This document shows positions 51,110 through 62,040 of a DNA stretch of 64,000 bases, piece by piece (positions within the stretch are counted from its first letter, which is position 1; the number at the start of each line of letters is the position of its first letter). The stretch covers positions 20,391,019 through 20,455,018 of the forward strand of contig CM049306.1 of assembly GCA_026874595.1 (NCBI GenBank), given 5' to 3'. The notes under the pieces were generated by a model that saw only the letters and a list, made by a program, of their open reading frames with translations, was not told where the DNA came from and made no database searches. The translations under genes and the position numbers were made by a program. The DNA is from Sipunculus nudus (lineage: Eukaryota > Annelida > Sipuncula > Golfingiida > Sipunculidae).

Positions 51110-51835
51110 GGGGGGGGGCACTACGAATCACATCTGAATGGCGGGGGGGGGGGGGGCACTCAGAATCACACCTGAATGGCGGGGGGGGGGGGGGGGGGAG
51201 GGGCACTAAGAATCACATCTGAATGGCCGGGGGGGGGGGGGGCACTAAGAATCACATCTGAATGGCGGGGGGGTGGGGGGGGGGGTGGGCACTAAGAATC
51301 ACATCTGAATGGCGGGGGGGGGGGGCACTAAGAATCACATCTGAATGGCGGGGGGGGGGGGGAGGCAGTACGAAGCACATCTGAATGGCGGGGGGCACTA
51401 AGAATCACATCTGAATGGCGGGGGGGGGGGGGGCATTAAGAATCACATCTGAATGGCAGGGGTGGGGCACTAAGAATCACATCTGAATGGCGGGGGGGGG
51501 GGGGCACTAAAAATCACATCTGAATAGCGGGGGGGGGGGGCACTAAGAATCACATCTGAATGGCGGATGGGGGCACTTAGAATCGCATCTGAATGGCGGG
51601 GGGGGGGGGGCACTACGAATCACATCTGAATGGCGGGGGGGGGGGCACTAAGAATCACTCCTGAATGGCGGGGGGGGGGCACTAAGAATCACATCTGAAT
51701 GGCGGGTGGGGGGGCACTAAGAATCACATCTGAATGGGGGGGGGGGGGGCGGGGGGGGGGGGGGGAGTGCACTAAGAATCACATCTGAATGGCGGGGGGG
51801 GGGGGGGGGGCACTACGAATCATATCTGAATTGCA
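51110..51835. repeat. G-run minisatellite, 19 copies
   Basis: A constant core cactaagaatcacatctg plus aatggc alternates with G tracts of about 5 to 18 bases. I count 19 cores; a few have single changes (for example 'cactacg'). G tracts of this kind can form quadruplexes. Non-coding: frames across it give only Pro/Gly runs. Confidence 0.92.
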
Positions 51836-52447
51836 CTTCAAATATTCTTTTATTTTTTGCCCTTTTGATATTCATTCTGTAAAGATAATAATTCTCTTCA
51901 CTTGTTCATGTACCCATTAGCTCGTCTGTGCACACATAATGCCCTTGTGCATGAGATCAAGAAGAAAAAATCTTTAGAATTATATAAAAAAACACCTGTT
52001 TGCGCTAGGTTATAACAAACCATTCATATATCTATCAAAACTTTTTTTTATATTAAAAAAAGATAAAGAGCCCTTCTCTGTCCTTGATTGCTCTAACTCT
52101 AACAGAAACGTAATAAGCAAACACGTTGTTAAATGAGTTGTGACAACTGCGTTGAATATATTATCCTATGCTTTATTTAATTGCAAACAATTATGATATA
52201 TTGTTACTGAGGGTAAGCTACTAATTGCTACTACAGTGCCAAACGCTGTTTAGAGGTCCATAAAGCGGGCGTAGAATTCAATATTTTGCTCCTGAAACTG
52301 AGTTGGTTTGCAGCGGATATCATGTCGGCAGTTCCACGACAGCATGGTAGCAGGCCTCTGTCAAATTCCTCTGTGATGATTAAATTACCTTTTTCGTGTG
52401 GAAGTTAACAAGCGGTCGAAATAACAAGAAATGAAAAGTGATACCGC

Positions 52448-52675
52448 TGACCATTGGAACATGGAATGTGTGTACGCTTAACAGACAACCCTTCGGCAGA
52501 TAGAATTGAGAGGAAAACTGCCCCAATTGTTACATACCAGTTAAGATATAGCATTGATATCGCAGCTTTGTGTGAAACCCGACTTACAAATGAAGGACAG
52601 TTGACAGAGATACGTGGAGGCCTCACGTTCTTTTGGTACGGCCTCAGTAATACGGAGCGTGGTGTATATGCTACC
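52448..52675 (+). pseudogene. LINE endonuclease fragment (CFDP2-like type)
   Basis: Reads TIGTWNVCTL in one frame, then after a frameshift DNPSADRIERKTAPIV, DIAALCETRLTNEGQL and GGLTFFWYGLSNTER. This is the start of an APE-type endonuclease of the kind often annotated as craniofacial development protein 2-like. The fragment stops where the opposite-strand LINE tail begins. Confidence 0.75.
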
Positions 52676-52679
52676 TATT

Positions 52680-53640
52680 TTTATTTTTTTAATTATATTT
52701 TCAATAATGTTTTACCGGGATAGCCTATTCAGTTGATTTGTTGTCTTGCAATAGGGTCATGGGTTAAGGTAGTTACACATGAAATAAATAAAATATACAG
52801 CATACAGATTGAAATGATATAACGCTATATCACATACATAAATCAGTATACAGTGTATACAGTCGTTATACATATAAGACAGTGAAGATATGAAAAGTAC
52901 ACATCTAAAATTCATGTAATTCATAAAAAGGTAGGTTTATGGTAAATATGCATGAATAAATTAAAATTGTGCTATCGCGTCAATCATCTATATAAACGTT
53001 TAAATGGTCGTTATTTGAGGTAGACTTTAAAGAGTAAGGCGACTGATTCCATAAAACTAAAACTATACTTAAAACGTTCATGCCTGGGCATAAGTAGTAA
53101 TATATGGCTGTCAGAAGACCTTGTTTCGTATGGCATCCGTTGCAACCGAAGAACTGTTTTAAAATATTCATGTACGTCTTCAGACAAACATTTATAGACA
53201 AGTGAACACATGAAATTACGATCTTTTTGTTAAACAGTCATCAAACTAAGACGTTTAATTAATGAAGTGCTGTTGTCAAAGTTTTTGGTCACAATGCCCG
53301 CGGCTTTGCTCTGAAGCTTTTTGATTATGTTTAAATGACATTTTAAGCAATTCCCCAAACAGATATCCAGTAATCTATGGGATTTTGAATAAGGGCAAAA
53401 TAAACGGAATTCAGACTAGTAGTCGGTAATATCTTACTAAGACGAAAGAGTAGTCCTAATTTGGATTTTTATTTTTTGCATAGAAGTTTAATTTGCTCTT
53501 TCCAAGTCAGATTAGAGTCGCTGATTACACTTAATCATTTAGTGTCCTGAACAGGATGTAATGTTATGTCGTTTATAATGATATCTAAATCGGGAGATGG
53601 GGTTTTCTGATTTTGGCCGGATAATATTACCATTGAAAAA
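52680..53640 (-). pseudogene. 3' part of a Jockey/CR1-like LINE, 5'-truncated
   Basis: Minus-strand reading gives, in several frames, SDSNLTWKEQIKLLCKK, KLGLLFRLSKILPTTSLNS, NPIDYWISVWG and, at 53011-53211, LVYKCLSEDVHEYF ... ETRSSDSHILLLMP, the C-terminal region after the RT. It ends in an A-rich tail at about 52680-52700. Frameshifts and stops make it dead. Its tail abuts the endonuclease fragment on the other strand, so it probably inserted into that fragment. Confidence 0.75.
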
Positions 53641-55393
53641 AACTAAAACGGAGCGAAGGCCGACCTCGTTGGTTTCAAAGAAATATACTCATTTACGAAT
53701 CTGGATTAAAATTGCACGCACTAAGCTGTTGCATACCGACAGATTTGCTGCAGGGGTTTTGATAAGCACAAAGTTAACTCATGTTTGAACCATCTGAGTT
53801 GTACATTAATCAATAAACACAAAACAGGGTTGAAAGCCGTGAGTAGATTTTACTGATACGAGATACAGCGTTGAAACAAGAGTTGTGTAATAACATATAT
53901 GTGCATTCAAAGTCCCACAAAGTCTTCAAACTACAGAGGGCGTCATCTCAATCGTGCTCTGGAGACCACTCTTTTTTCTGTCATTGTATAAGTCCTGCTA
54001 TAACTTAGGTGTTCCTTTTACATTTTCATAACTCATTTGTGCTTAACGAAGCGATTCTAGGAACACCCTTTTTTCAATTTATATTTAACATGAGATTATA
54101 CTAAAAATGAGATTTATACTTAACGGTGAGATTATCATTCAATGTTCGTGATTCTTCAAAACTTGTTCTGTATTCAGTTAGTGATGGGAGTCGGTTCCTT
54201 TTTCATAATCGATCATCGGTTTGGGTAAACCGATCGATGATCGATTATTAATCGGTTAAGACAAATAAAAAGAAATATGCAATTATTTGTGAAACTTTAC
54301 TCTCTTAACCCAGTCTTATGTCTTAGTAATTCTACCATATGAAAAGAAATTTTTTCATTATTTTATATTTTCCTATTTTTACTAAGATATGCAATTCAAA
54401 GTTTCATTTTAATTAATTATAATAATAAAAAAATAAACCACAGTCCAGGACATCTACTTGCTGGCCCTCATGAATACTCCCGCCTATAATTTTAGCTTCA
54501 CCACCAGCAAGGACTTTCATTTTATAACAATTATGACGACTTCCGACATGCATACTGGTTTCACAGGCCCATATAATTTTTGGTAAAAATTTAAAAAAAG
54601 TAATTGAAAGCTAAAAACATAATTGCTCATGCGGCAGCGGCACCTGGCATCAGTTGAAGAGATTATTTCTAAGAGAATCTCGCAAAATTGGCACAGACCT
54701 GGAGAATTATGGAACATTTTAACGCCATATCGCCCATATTTTGCAATGAACATCTCGTTAGAAAACTCTCCGCTAATTCTGCAGCTCTCTGCCAGTTCAT
54801 AGAGTTTTAATAAGTCCCTAGTTCTCACATCTACCGTGTCATACTCAGTTAGATACGGAGGTTATTTGGGAACACAGACTCATCATATGAAGTGCGGAAT
54901 GTTGTAAAAAATGGAAGAATAATTTTTGCCTATAACATAAAGACATTCTGGAAAAAAAACAATCATGAGTATGATGTAATCGATAGTTGCCTTTGGTAAT
55001 CGAGTGCTTGAAAGTGGCAGCAAACCGACTGACTTTCGAAAGAACTCGATGATCGGCCCACCACCATATTCAGTAGAACATTCTGTACCGCCATTGACGA
55101 ATTAATCAGGCCTTGACCCTTTCCCTTATTGACAGTACTTGTCACAAGTGTTTCACCAAATATCAACATATGTAAGCTTAACAATGCATGTTACAAATCC
55201 TCTGTGCTATTTTGATAAATCCAGTTGCATTAAAATGTCTTTCCAGATTGAAGAAGAAAGTTCGTTTGCTTCAATCATCTACACACATACCTCCAAGTAT
55301 GTGGTCTGTTCATTAGTATTTCTAAGATTCAAGTAAAAAGGTTAAAAATGTGATAAATGTCTCTGTGTTGAGTTGGAGAAATCATGTGTACAG
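53641..55393. other. Spacer with a possible hAT-type end
   Basis: No gene recognised. At 54180-54265 'gtgatgggagtcggttcc' followed by palindromic 'cgatcatcggtttggg' and 'cgatgatcgattattaatcg' resembles a hAT element end, but no transposase or partner end was found. A 103-residue minus frame at 54517-54828 has no likeness I know. Confidence 0.35.
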
Positions 55394-55870
55394 CTACGCA
55401 ATTGGTTCTTCCTGTTTCTTCTCTAGTTTGTTGTTTTCTGGCTCATGCTGTCTGTATGACTGCGCCCCGCGACGGCAGCGACATATATAGGAACTGATGA
55501 TGTCATTCCAATTCTCCCAACCCCATTTCTTCCAGTTCCACCACCAGTGCTTATTGAGATGGGTATGGACGCCTCCATAATATACACGTCGCAAACCATT
55601 GAAGTAAGTGGACTCAAATACCTGCAGCTTACAGCCATACTCCACAACGATCGAGGAGATACTATCGTTCATACCATGCTCCCATAGGTGTCGTCGTCTT
55701 CCGGCATTCAGGTTGAGCGACTTCCCGGCGCACGACGAATGCTCATACACGCGTGCGCAAAGACGCTTTCCTTTCCTGAAGATTTTCTGCCCTTTAGGTT
55801 TTGGGCATTTGCCCTCGATACAAGCAATGAAGAAGATTATCAAACAACAGAGAAGTATTGCACATCTCAT
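55394..55870 (-). CDS. Secreted beta-gamma crystallin-domain protein 4
   Basis: 158 residues from MRCAILLCCLIIFFIAC; signal peptide to about IEG-KC. Greek key 1 LCARVYEHSSC to NDSISSIVV (the only copy with S at the x position of motif 1), Greek key 2 EYGCKLQVFESTYFNG to NDIISSYIC. It has the longest tryptophan loop together with protein 5: NKHWWWNWKKWGWENWND. Six cysteines conserved; tail RQHEPENNKLEKK. A TATA-like TATATTAA lies 80 bp upstream and the shared 17-bp motif 102 bp upstream. Single coding exon. Confidence 0.88.
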   Translation of the reverse strand: MRCAILLCCLIIFFIACIEGKCPKPKGQKIFRKGKRLCARVYEHSSCAGKSLNLNAGRRRHLWEHGMNDSISSIVVEYGCKLQVFESTYFNGLRRVYYGGVHTHLNKHWWWNWKKWGWENWNDIISSYICRCRRGAQSYRQHEPENNKLEKKQEEPIA

Positions 55871-55949
55871 TTTCCAAACAGAATGGCTGACACTTATTTC
55901 TTAATACAGTGAAGTCTTGCACGAGAATGTATGGGTCTCTCCACTGGTG

Positions 55950-55957
55950 TTAATATA
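55950..55957 (-). promoter_or_regulatory. TATA-like box, crystallin gene 4
   Basis: TATATTAA on the minus strand, 80 bp before the start codon, between the coding region and the shared 17-bp motif. Confidence 0.45.
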
Positions 55958-55971
55958 GTTGCAATGGTCAT

Positions 55972-55988
55972 CTGACGCAGCCTGACTT
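55972..55988 (-). promoter_or_regulatory. Shared 17-bp upstream motif, gene 4
   Basis: Plus strand ctgacgcagcctgactt, identical to the copies at 49856 and 61023. Confidence 0.5.
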
Positions 55989-56572
55989 GTGAACGGCTTT
56001 GTTAAACGTTAACAGACCGTTTAACAATTATCAAGAGATAAAGATTACCAAGATCAGATATTTTAAACAAAACAGATACTTACAGGGTGGCTATTGTTAT
56101 ATAGACAGTTAATTATCAATAAGATCAGATCAAATATGGTTTTCAAAACAGATGCTTCCAGGGTGGCTTTGTTATACAGACAAAAACCAGGGGGCCAGGA
56201 AGTGATACACAGCATAATGAGTATTCAGTGTCAAAAAGATACAATATACTTATACATGCAAGACAAAACTGCTGTTTAACGATAAAATTACCCAACATCC
56301 GTGTACAATATGACAATATTTGAAACTTTATGACAAATAATAAAGATATACATGTGTTCTACTAGGTTTTCCTTCCAAATAGAAATAGAAAATATTCATA
56401 AAATTCCCTGTTTTTTTTTCATTGTTCAGCTGATGTCCTTACTTTGTATGAAGCTATACTTCCATACTCTAGCTGTTTGGCAATAAAACGGATACGTACT
56501 TGTTTGAATGACAATACATCACATTTTAGTGCTAAATTCATTTGACAGAATTTAAAGTTTTGATATGTTTCC

Positions 56573-56576
<4 letters not shown>

Positions 56577-56617
<41 letters not shown>

Positions 56618-56621
56618 TATA

Positions 56622-56664
<43 letters not shown>
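56577..56664. repeat. (TA)n microsatellite
   Basis: TA run with two interruptions. Confidence 0.95.
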
Positions 56665-56667
<3 letters not shown>

Positions 56668-56740
56668 TGTATGAGTAGCCATGCTGGTTCATTATTTAAT
56701 AGATGGAAAGGGTATACACAGAAAAGTGGTTCACTGCCAG

Positions 56741-56935
56741 TGGGATTCGAACCCACGATCTTCCGATTTCCGGTGCGACCTTGCCGACAGTCTGGCCCAC
56801 TGGCTGAACTGATGGCAAATGAATGTAACATTGTATGCTCCATTTCAGTGTGATACTCCGTACTTTCCATTATTATTTTGACAATGAGCTGACAATATAG
56901 TGCTGACCTACCAAATTAGATATTTTGATAGTCAT
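56741..56935 (-). repeat. tRNA-derived SINE-like repeat, copy in minus orientation
   Basis: On the minus strand: A-box-like agccagtgggccagactg, then B box gtgggttcgaatcccac. It is followed outward by sequence matching 57357-57505 in inverse. Acceptor stem and anticodon arm do not close well, so it is not called a tRNA gene. Confidence 0.55.
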
Positions 56936-57356
56936 TTTGTTTGAAATGCCATTTGGGATGGATATTTCTTGCATCATCTCACAACACAATAGCTAGGCTC
57001 AAAATAGGCTCAGAAAAAAGCTTAAATAGGGTGTGATGTAAGATTGTTTGATTATACCTTTGATCAAGTAATAAGCTGACCCTTTGTCCATTTATTTGAC
57101 ATATCTTGAGTTGTTTGTTTTCACACACTAATTATTTGTTTGCTCATAAGCACACTAGTGTATAATTTGTAAACAGTCTCTGCACACACATTCACAGTTC
57201 TGGTATATTTTAATAACAAAATCTATAAACTATCCTGTATTTCAATTTTTATAAGAAAATTTATATAAAACTACCCTGTAAATATAAAAAAGATGTGCAC
57301 TTTTAGATCCTACTCATCAGTAATCAACAAACCTATTATATATAGACCAGCAAAAT

Positions 57357-57505
57357 AGTTTATTTGGTAAGTCAGCACTATATTGTCAGCTCTTTGTCCA
57401 AATAATAATGGAAAGTACAGTGTATAACACTGAAATAGAACATACATTAATTTGCCGGCAGTTTAGCCAGTGGGCTAGACTGCTGGCAAGGTCAATTTCC
57501 CCTGC
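57357..57505 (+). repeat. Inverse partner of the SINE-like repeat
   Basis: 'gtcagcactatattgtcagc', 'ataataatggaaagtac', 'acactgaaatag' and 'agccagtgggctagactg' match the complement of 56771-56935. Right of it 'gccggctgtttagcc' recurs three times up to 57570. Confidence 0.6.
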
Positions 57506-57570
57506 CGGCTGTTTAGCCTATGGCAGGCTATGGACTAAACTGCCGGCACCCTGCCGGCTGTTTAGCCACT

Positions 57571-60063
57571 TCCTAACAAATACTGTTGGTTTAATTGTGG
57601 TTAAACTCTACCCATGGTAACTCACATAAACATATATATCTTTATCATATATTTGATATTAACAGCCATGCAGTTGTGGTTATCCTTCACCATTCTATAA
57701 TCTACATCATATACATTTCACATAGTATTGCACATTTTAATGTTTTTAATGTGTTGTTTGACCAAAAACTTTGATTTGACTTGATTCTCATTCTTACATA
57801 AGCAAAGATGTAGCCATATGAGCTGTGAAATATAGTGTGCGTATTTCCTTTTGTAATAATCTTCTGCATATTTCAACTACATGAATCTGTTTATACCCCT
57901 CACCAGTCTGTGTATTTTAGTCTTATTACCTGATCAGTATTCCTCATAAATATATAGCCTAGAAATTAAAAAAGGCACATTGTTTACTTAAAAGTAGCTG
58001 GTTACACTTAATGACAAGGTATGTTTCAGAATAATAAGATATATGGAACAACAGACTATTCCATATCGATTCAGTCAATGTTTCAAATAAACAGACTGAT
58101 TTTTCAGTCAATTTGTAAAATGCCTAAACAATTCAGTCATTTTAAAAGGCGCCTGAGTGAATCGGGCAATTTGAAAATTTCAGGCAATTTATAAATTGTC
58201 TGATTTTACACATTGACTGTTACACAGTAGCCGTGACAAACACGACTTGGTTAGGGACCCCTACTGTAACAAGCCAAATTTAGAACCGCCCTGCAAGTCC
58301 ACGCCACGCTTTATAACCGTATCTCCGCATACAGTCAGCAGGCAGACCGCAGGCAGAAATCTCCCAAAAATGCAGAACAATATACGAATATATTGGGTTA
58401 TAACGGAATATTTCACACACATGGTAGGTGTCGTTGGAGAGATAAGAAACGTATTAAAAGGTCTAGTGGGTTTATTTGAAGTGACACGATACTTGTAGGC
58501 AATGAGGCGTTGACGAAAATATTTGCATCCTCATGGGGCCTTATAATGCGATCCTCAGAGTTAGATGTCCAGGCACTCTGGCAAGCCAGTAACTGGTCAT
58601 AATGTCAAAGGGCCGATCTGACGCTAACTTCTTCCGCAAAGGTTCGTTTTCCATTAAAATACGTTTTTTTATTCATGCATATTCATTATATCATGTAGTC
58701 TCTATTCTTTTGTCAAAATACCCCCCCCCCCCATTCCATCTGGTAACTACAATAGAAGACCGCAACACGCACACATAAATGCACCCACACATGCATACAC
58801 ACACAATTGGGGTTGTTCTTGAGAATATGGTACCTTCATCAATAACAGGAAGTAAAAAAAATAGTTTTTAAGCCGGAAGTTATCTTTAATATAAGGTATA
58901 CCACATGCATAATATTAGCCCTATTTACACACTTTTTTCTGGAGCGCTCTACATCGTTTAGCGCGCCCCAAGTCCTCAAGACGCGCCAGTTTTCTAGGAT
59001 TTTTGGTCTGGAGCACTCTACATTTTGACAACCGGTTTGAGGTGGTTCTACATTCTGGCGCGCGCCAGACAGCGTCTAGCTCGGCCAACATTTGTGCTTT
59101 GAACGTGTGTAAACATTTTTGTAGGATAATGAATGATTGCCGTATAAGATTACAAACATGGAAATTTGGGCTTTAATAATTCAATGAATGGTAGTGAGAT
59201 TTGTTTTTTTTTTTATTTTACTTATGTCTACTGAGCTAACTTTCAAAAATGCTTAGCAATAACGATGGCTGTTTCTTTTGTCGTGTAGTCAGGACGTTAC
59301 ATGAGTACTATTTACAACATTAAACCTCGAAAATTTTGACTTCAGATCCAGACACCTACTGAGATTTCATCAAGACCAACATGTCAAGGACCTTTCAATT
59401 GTCATAATTAGTTCATTTCATAAAGAAGTTCAATTTCGTAATAATAGTCATACTGATTGCCATAAAACTTAATTTATTCAGCAGTATCACAACACTGATT
59501 ATGCCACCTTTATGTTTTCCTCTCTGTTTTTTGTCAAACAAATGTTTTAAACTGAAAAGGTTAATTCAAACATGTGTTGTTGTCAGGAGGAATGATAGCC
59601 CACATTATCTTAATTTGCGAAATATTGGCCATATAAGCCCATTGACAGTGAAAATTCACACTAAACTACTATTTCTCAGCAAACCTGAAAGTTGATGTAC
59701 TTACTGATCAGTCATTTTGCTGGTTACCAATACTAGTGGCACCTACAGTTGCCGTTATGTTAAGGCAAATATTTACTTCCCATTGGATAAATATTTGACA
59801 TGTGTCATGGATAAATAAAATCTCCTTTACCTATAAATCTGTATACTTTGATTGAAAATTCATACTTAACATTTCTAAGCAATGCTTGCAAAGATGAAGA
59901 TCAACATGTTGATCCAGGGTAACCTCGTATCTACTACAACTTGTTGTTTGCACACTTTATTGTTGTTTTCAAAGCTTTCAGATACTGCAGGTTGCGACAA
60001 AGCACATCACATAAAAAAAGTTCAAGTAATCAGAAATTTTCAGAAAAGTTATCAGAACGGCTT
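57571..60063. other. Spacer without recognised genes
   Basis: Partial repeat E at about 58226-58560 ('aaacacgacttgg', 'atatttgcatcctcatgggg'), a poly-C run near 58722, and short frames only. Confidence 0.5.
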
Positions 60064-60130
60064 CTGTTGCTCAGCTCAGGGGTAGAGCGCAGGACTCCAA
60101 GCCGGGAGATCGTGAGTTCGAATCTCAACC
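60064..60130 (+). repeat. tRNA-like sequence at a duplication border
   Basis: gctcagctcaggggtagagc (A box) and gtgagttcgaatctc (B box) are well kept, but the acceptor stem does not pair. A tRNA-derived SINE head or tRNA pseudogene. The duplicated crystallin block starts within about 15 bp of its end. Confidence 0.5.
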
Positions 60131-60416
60131 GAGATTATTCAGAGTCTCCTAAAAGATTATTTTTTTTATTAAAGTAGAAAGTTCGTGTGAATACTCCAAG
60201 TGTGTTTCACTTGTGTCTCTGAGACAATTCTTCAGCTTCTATAAGACGTTCAAAAGACTCGTGATAAGATACACGCACAATGTTAGTAAAACAAGCAATA
60301 TATGAAAACAGTAAATTGCGTCTCTGTGAGCATTTCATACGAATCACCAGCGACTGGCCACTTAAGAACGAAGTAATTGGTAACACTTGAAAGAGACATA
60401 AGTATATAAAAAAGGT

Positions 60417-60917
60417 CTAATTTTCATGTTGTCTCTGAATGGTATTCATATGCAGCCGTTTTCCCCATTTCTTCTCTGGTTTCTTTCCTTTGGCGTCCTG
60501 TTGAGATATAAAACGTTTTCCATTCTCTCGGCAGCTACATATGTAGGAACTGATGACGTCATTCCAATTTTGCCAACTCCATTTCTTCCAGCTCCACCAC
60601 CAGTGCCTGTTAAGATAGGTGTGGACTCCTCCATGGTAAACCCTCTGCGCACCATAGAAAAATGTGTGCTCAAATACATGCAGCATACAGCCATACTCCA
60701 CAACGACAGACGAGATCTTGTCGTTCATCTCCGGTTTCCGAAGACGGCCAAGTTTTTCGGCATAAAGACGGAGCGACTTCCCGACGCACGACGCATGCTC
60801 GTACACGCGCGCGCAGAGACGCTTTCTTTTCCTGAAAATTTTAGGACTCGGACATTTGGTCTCGGTACAAGCAATACAGAAGATTGCTAAACAACAGAGA
60901 AGTATTGCTCTTCTCAT
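60417..60917 (-). CDS. Secreted beta-gamma crystallin-domain protein 5
   Basis: 166 residues from MRRAILLCCLAIFC; an in-frame Met 15 codons upstream is disfavoured because the paralogs begin here and the signal core follows at once. Mature start near TET-KC. Greek key 1 LCARVYEHASC to NDKISSVVV; Greek key 2 EYGCMLHVFEHTFFYG to NDVISSYIC; both calcium motifs complete. Long tryptophan loop NRHWWWSWKKWSWQNWND. Six cysteines conserved. The basic tail is longer than in the others (QQDAKGKKPEKKWGKR...). TATA-like TATATAATA is 82 bp upstream, the shared motif 106 bp upstream. Confidence 0.88.
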   Translation of the reverse strand: MRRAILLCCLAIFCIACTETKCPSPKIFRKRKRLCARVYEHASCVGKSLRLYAEKLGRLRKPEMNDKISSVVVEYGCMLHVFEHTFFYGAQRVYHGGVHTYLNRHWWWSWKKWSWQNWNDVISSYICSCRENGKRFISQQDAKGKKPEKKWGKRLHMNTIQRQHEN

Positions 60918-60998
60918 CCTACTAACTGAACGGAGAGGGTGACCACTGTGTTTTCCTATCACTGGAGTGACTGTCCGAAAGGAAACCTACCAATGATG

Positions 60999-61007
60999 TA
61001 TTATATA
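60999..61007 (-). promoter_or_regulatory. TATA-like box, crystallin gene 5
   Basis: TATATAATA on the minus strand, 82 bp before the start codon; same spacing as the TATA-like string of gene 4. Confidence 0.5.
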
Positions 61008-61022
61008 CAGTTGCAAAGCCGA

Positions 61023-61039
61023 CTGACGCAGCCTGACTT
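61023..61039 (-). promoter_or_regulatory. Shared 17-bp upstream motif, gene 5
   Basis: Plus strand ctgacgcagcctgactt, identical to the copies upstream of genes 3 and 4. Confidence 0.5.
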
Positions 61040-62040
61040 ATGATGAGACGGTTCGGAACAGATAAGTTTACAAAACTGAAAACAGTTTAAAACAACTAGC
61101 CATTAAATATCAGGATGGACAGATATGAATAAAACAATAGATCATGACAGGGTGGCTATTGTTATACAGACCATATCGGAAAAACTAGATAGTCATTTAC
61201 AGTATAACCAGGAGCTTATCAAGGTGAGATAAGATATGCCAATATGTCTGAAAATATAGATATGATATTTTGAGGTTTCCCAATGTTCGTCTCGCCACCG
61301 TAACAAATATACATGTCAGCTCTTCTCTTTTCTGTTCAAAGAATAAATAGGAAAATATCGAAAATAGTGTGACGATTTTATCATTTCATTACTTAATCTC
61401 CTGAAGATATAATTACACCTGGTGATGTAATGTTATATGCTAAGTGTGAGCTCGTAATAGTTGTTGAAATCCCATTACATGTTTTAACTATTTTATCTAG
61501 CGGTGGTAACATTTAATGCAACCATATCACGTTTTAATATGTGTAGCCATGATTTAGATGTTGTATAGCTCTACGCACCCATTAATGGAAACTTTGTAAA
61601 ATTTACCATTTGTTTAAAGTCATTAATACGGAAAGCCTTCGTCAGATGTCACCAGCAGTCGTCGCAATTCTGGTTTTACGCCATTCTAAGATTAACTGTC
61701 TACATTGCTTTGAATACACGACTGGTATCCTGGTAAGCCTGTAATTGAATCTTTACAAGTAGTAGTCGAGAACGCGCTTTAATGGCCACCCATTTTATTG
61801 CATAAACACCGCGGTAAACAGTCGGCTACGAGTGATGAATTAATACAAAAGAATACATGCGATCTCAGACATCCCTCTGTACAGTAACAGGTCAATTGCT
61901 TCATGGCTATCGTCCACTAATCCGTATATGTTGTCTTCATGCGGTCATAAATTTAACATAAATACAGAGGGATTTACCGGTATGCTGACTATAAACGGAT
62001 TCATTCTCGCACATGTTAGGTTTTGTGTTATGAAAGTACA

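Larger units (their letters stand above)
60140..62040. repeat. Duplicated block carrying crystallin gene 5
   Basis: Aligns with 48990-50840 along its whole length. The right border falls where an inverted copy of repeat E begins. Confidence 0.75.

Noticed and set aside
51110-51835. CRISPR-like array
   Set aside because: Spacers are only G runs of variable length, with no cas genes and a clearly animal context.
54517-54828. Possible BED-type zinc finger of a hAT transposase
   Set aside because: Cysteines do not fit the C-x2-C...H-x-H spacing and no catalytic region follows.
56741-56820. tRNA gene on the minus strand
   Set aside because: B box is good but the acceptor and anticodon stems do not form a standard cloverleaf, and a partner copy nearby shows it is a repeat.
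60064-60130. Functional tRNA gene
   Set aside because: A and B boxes are present but the acceptor stem does not pair.
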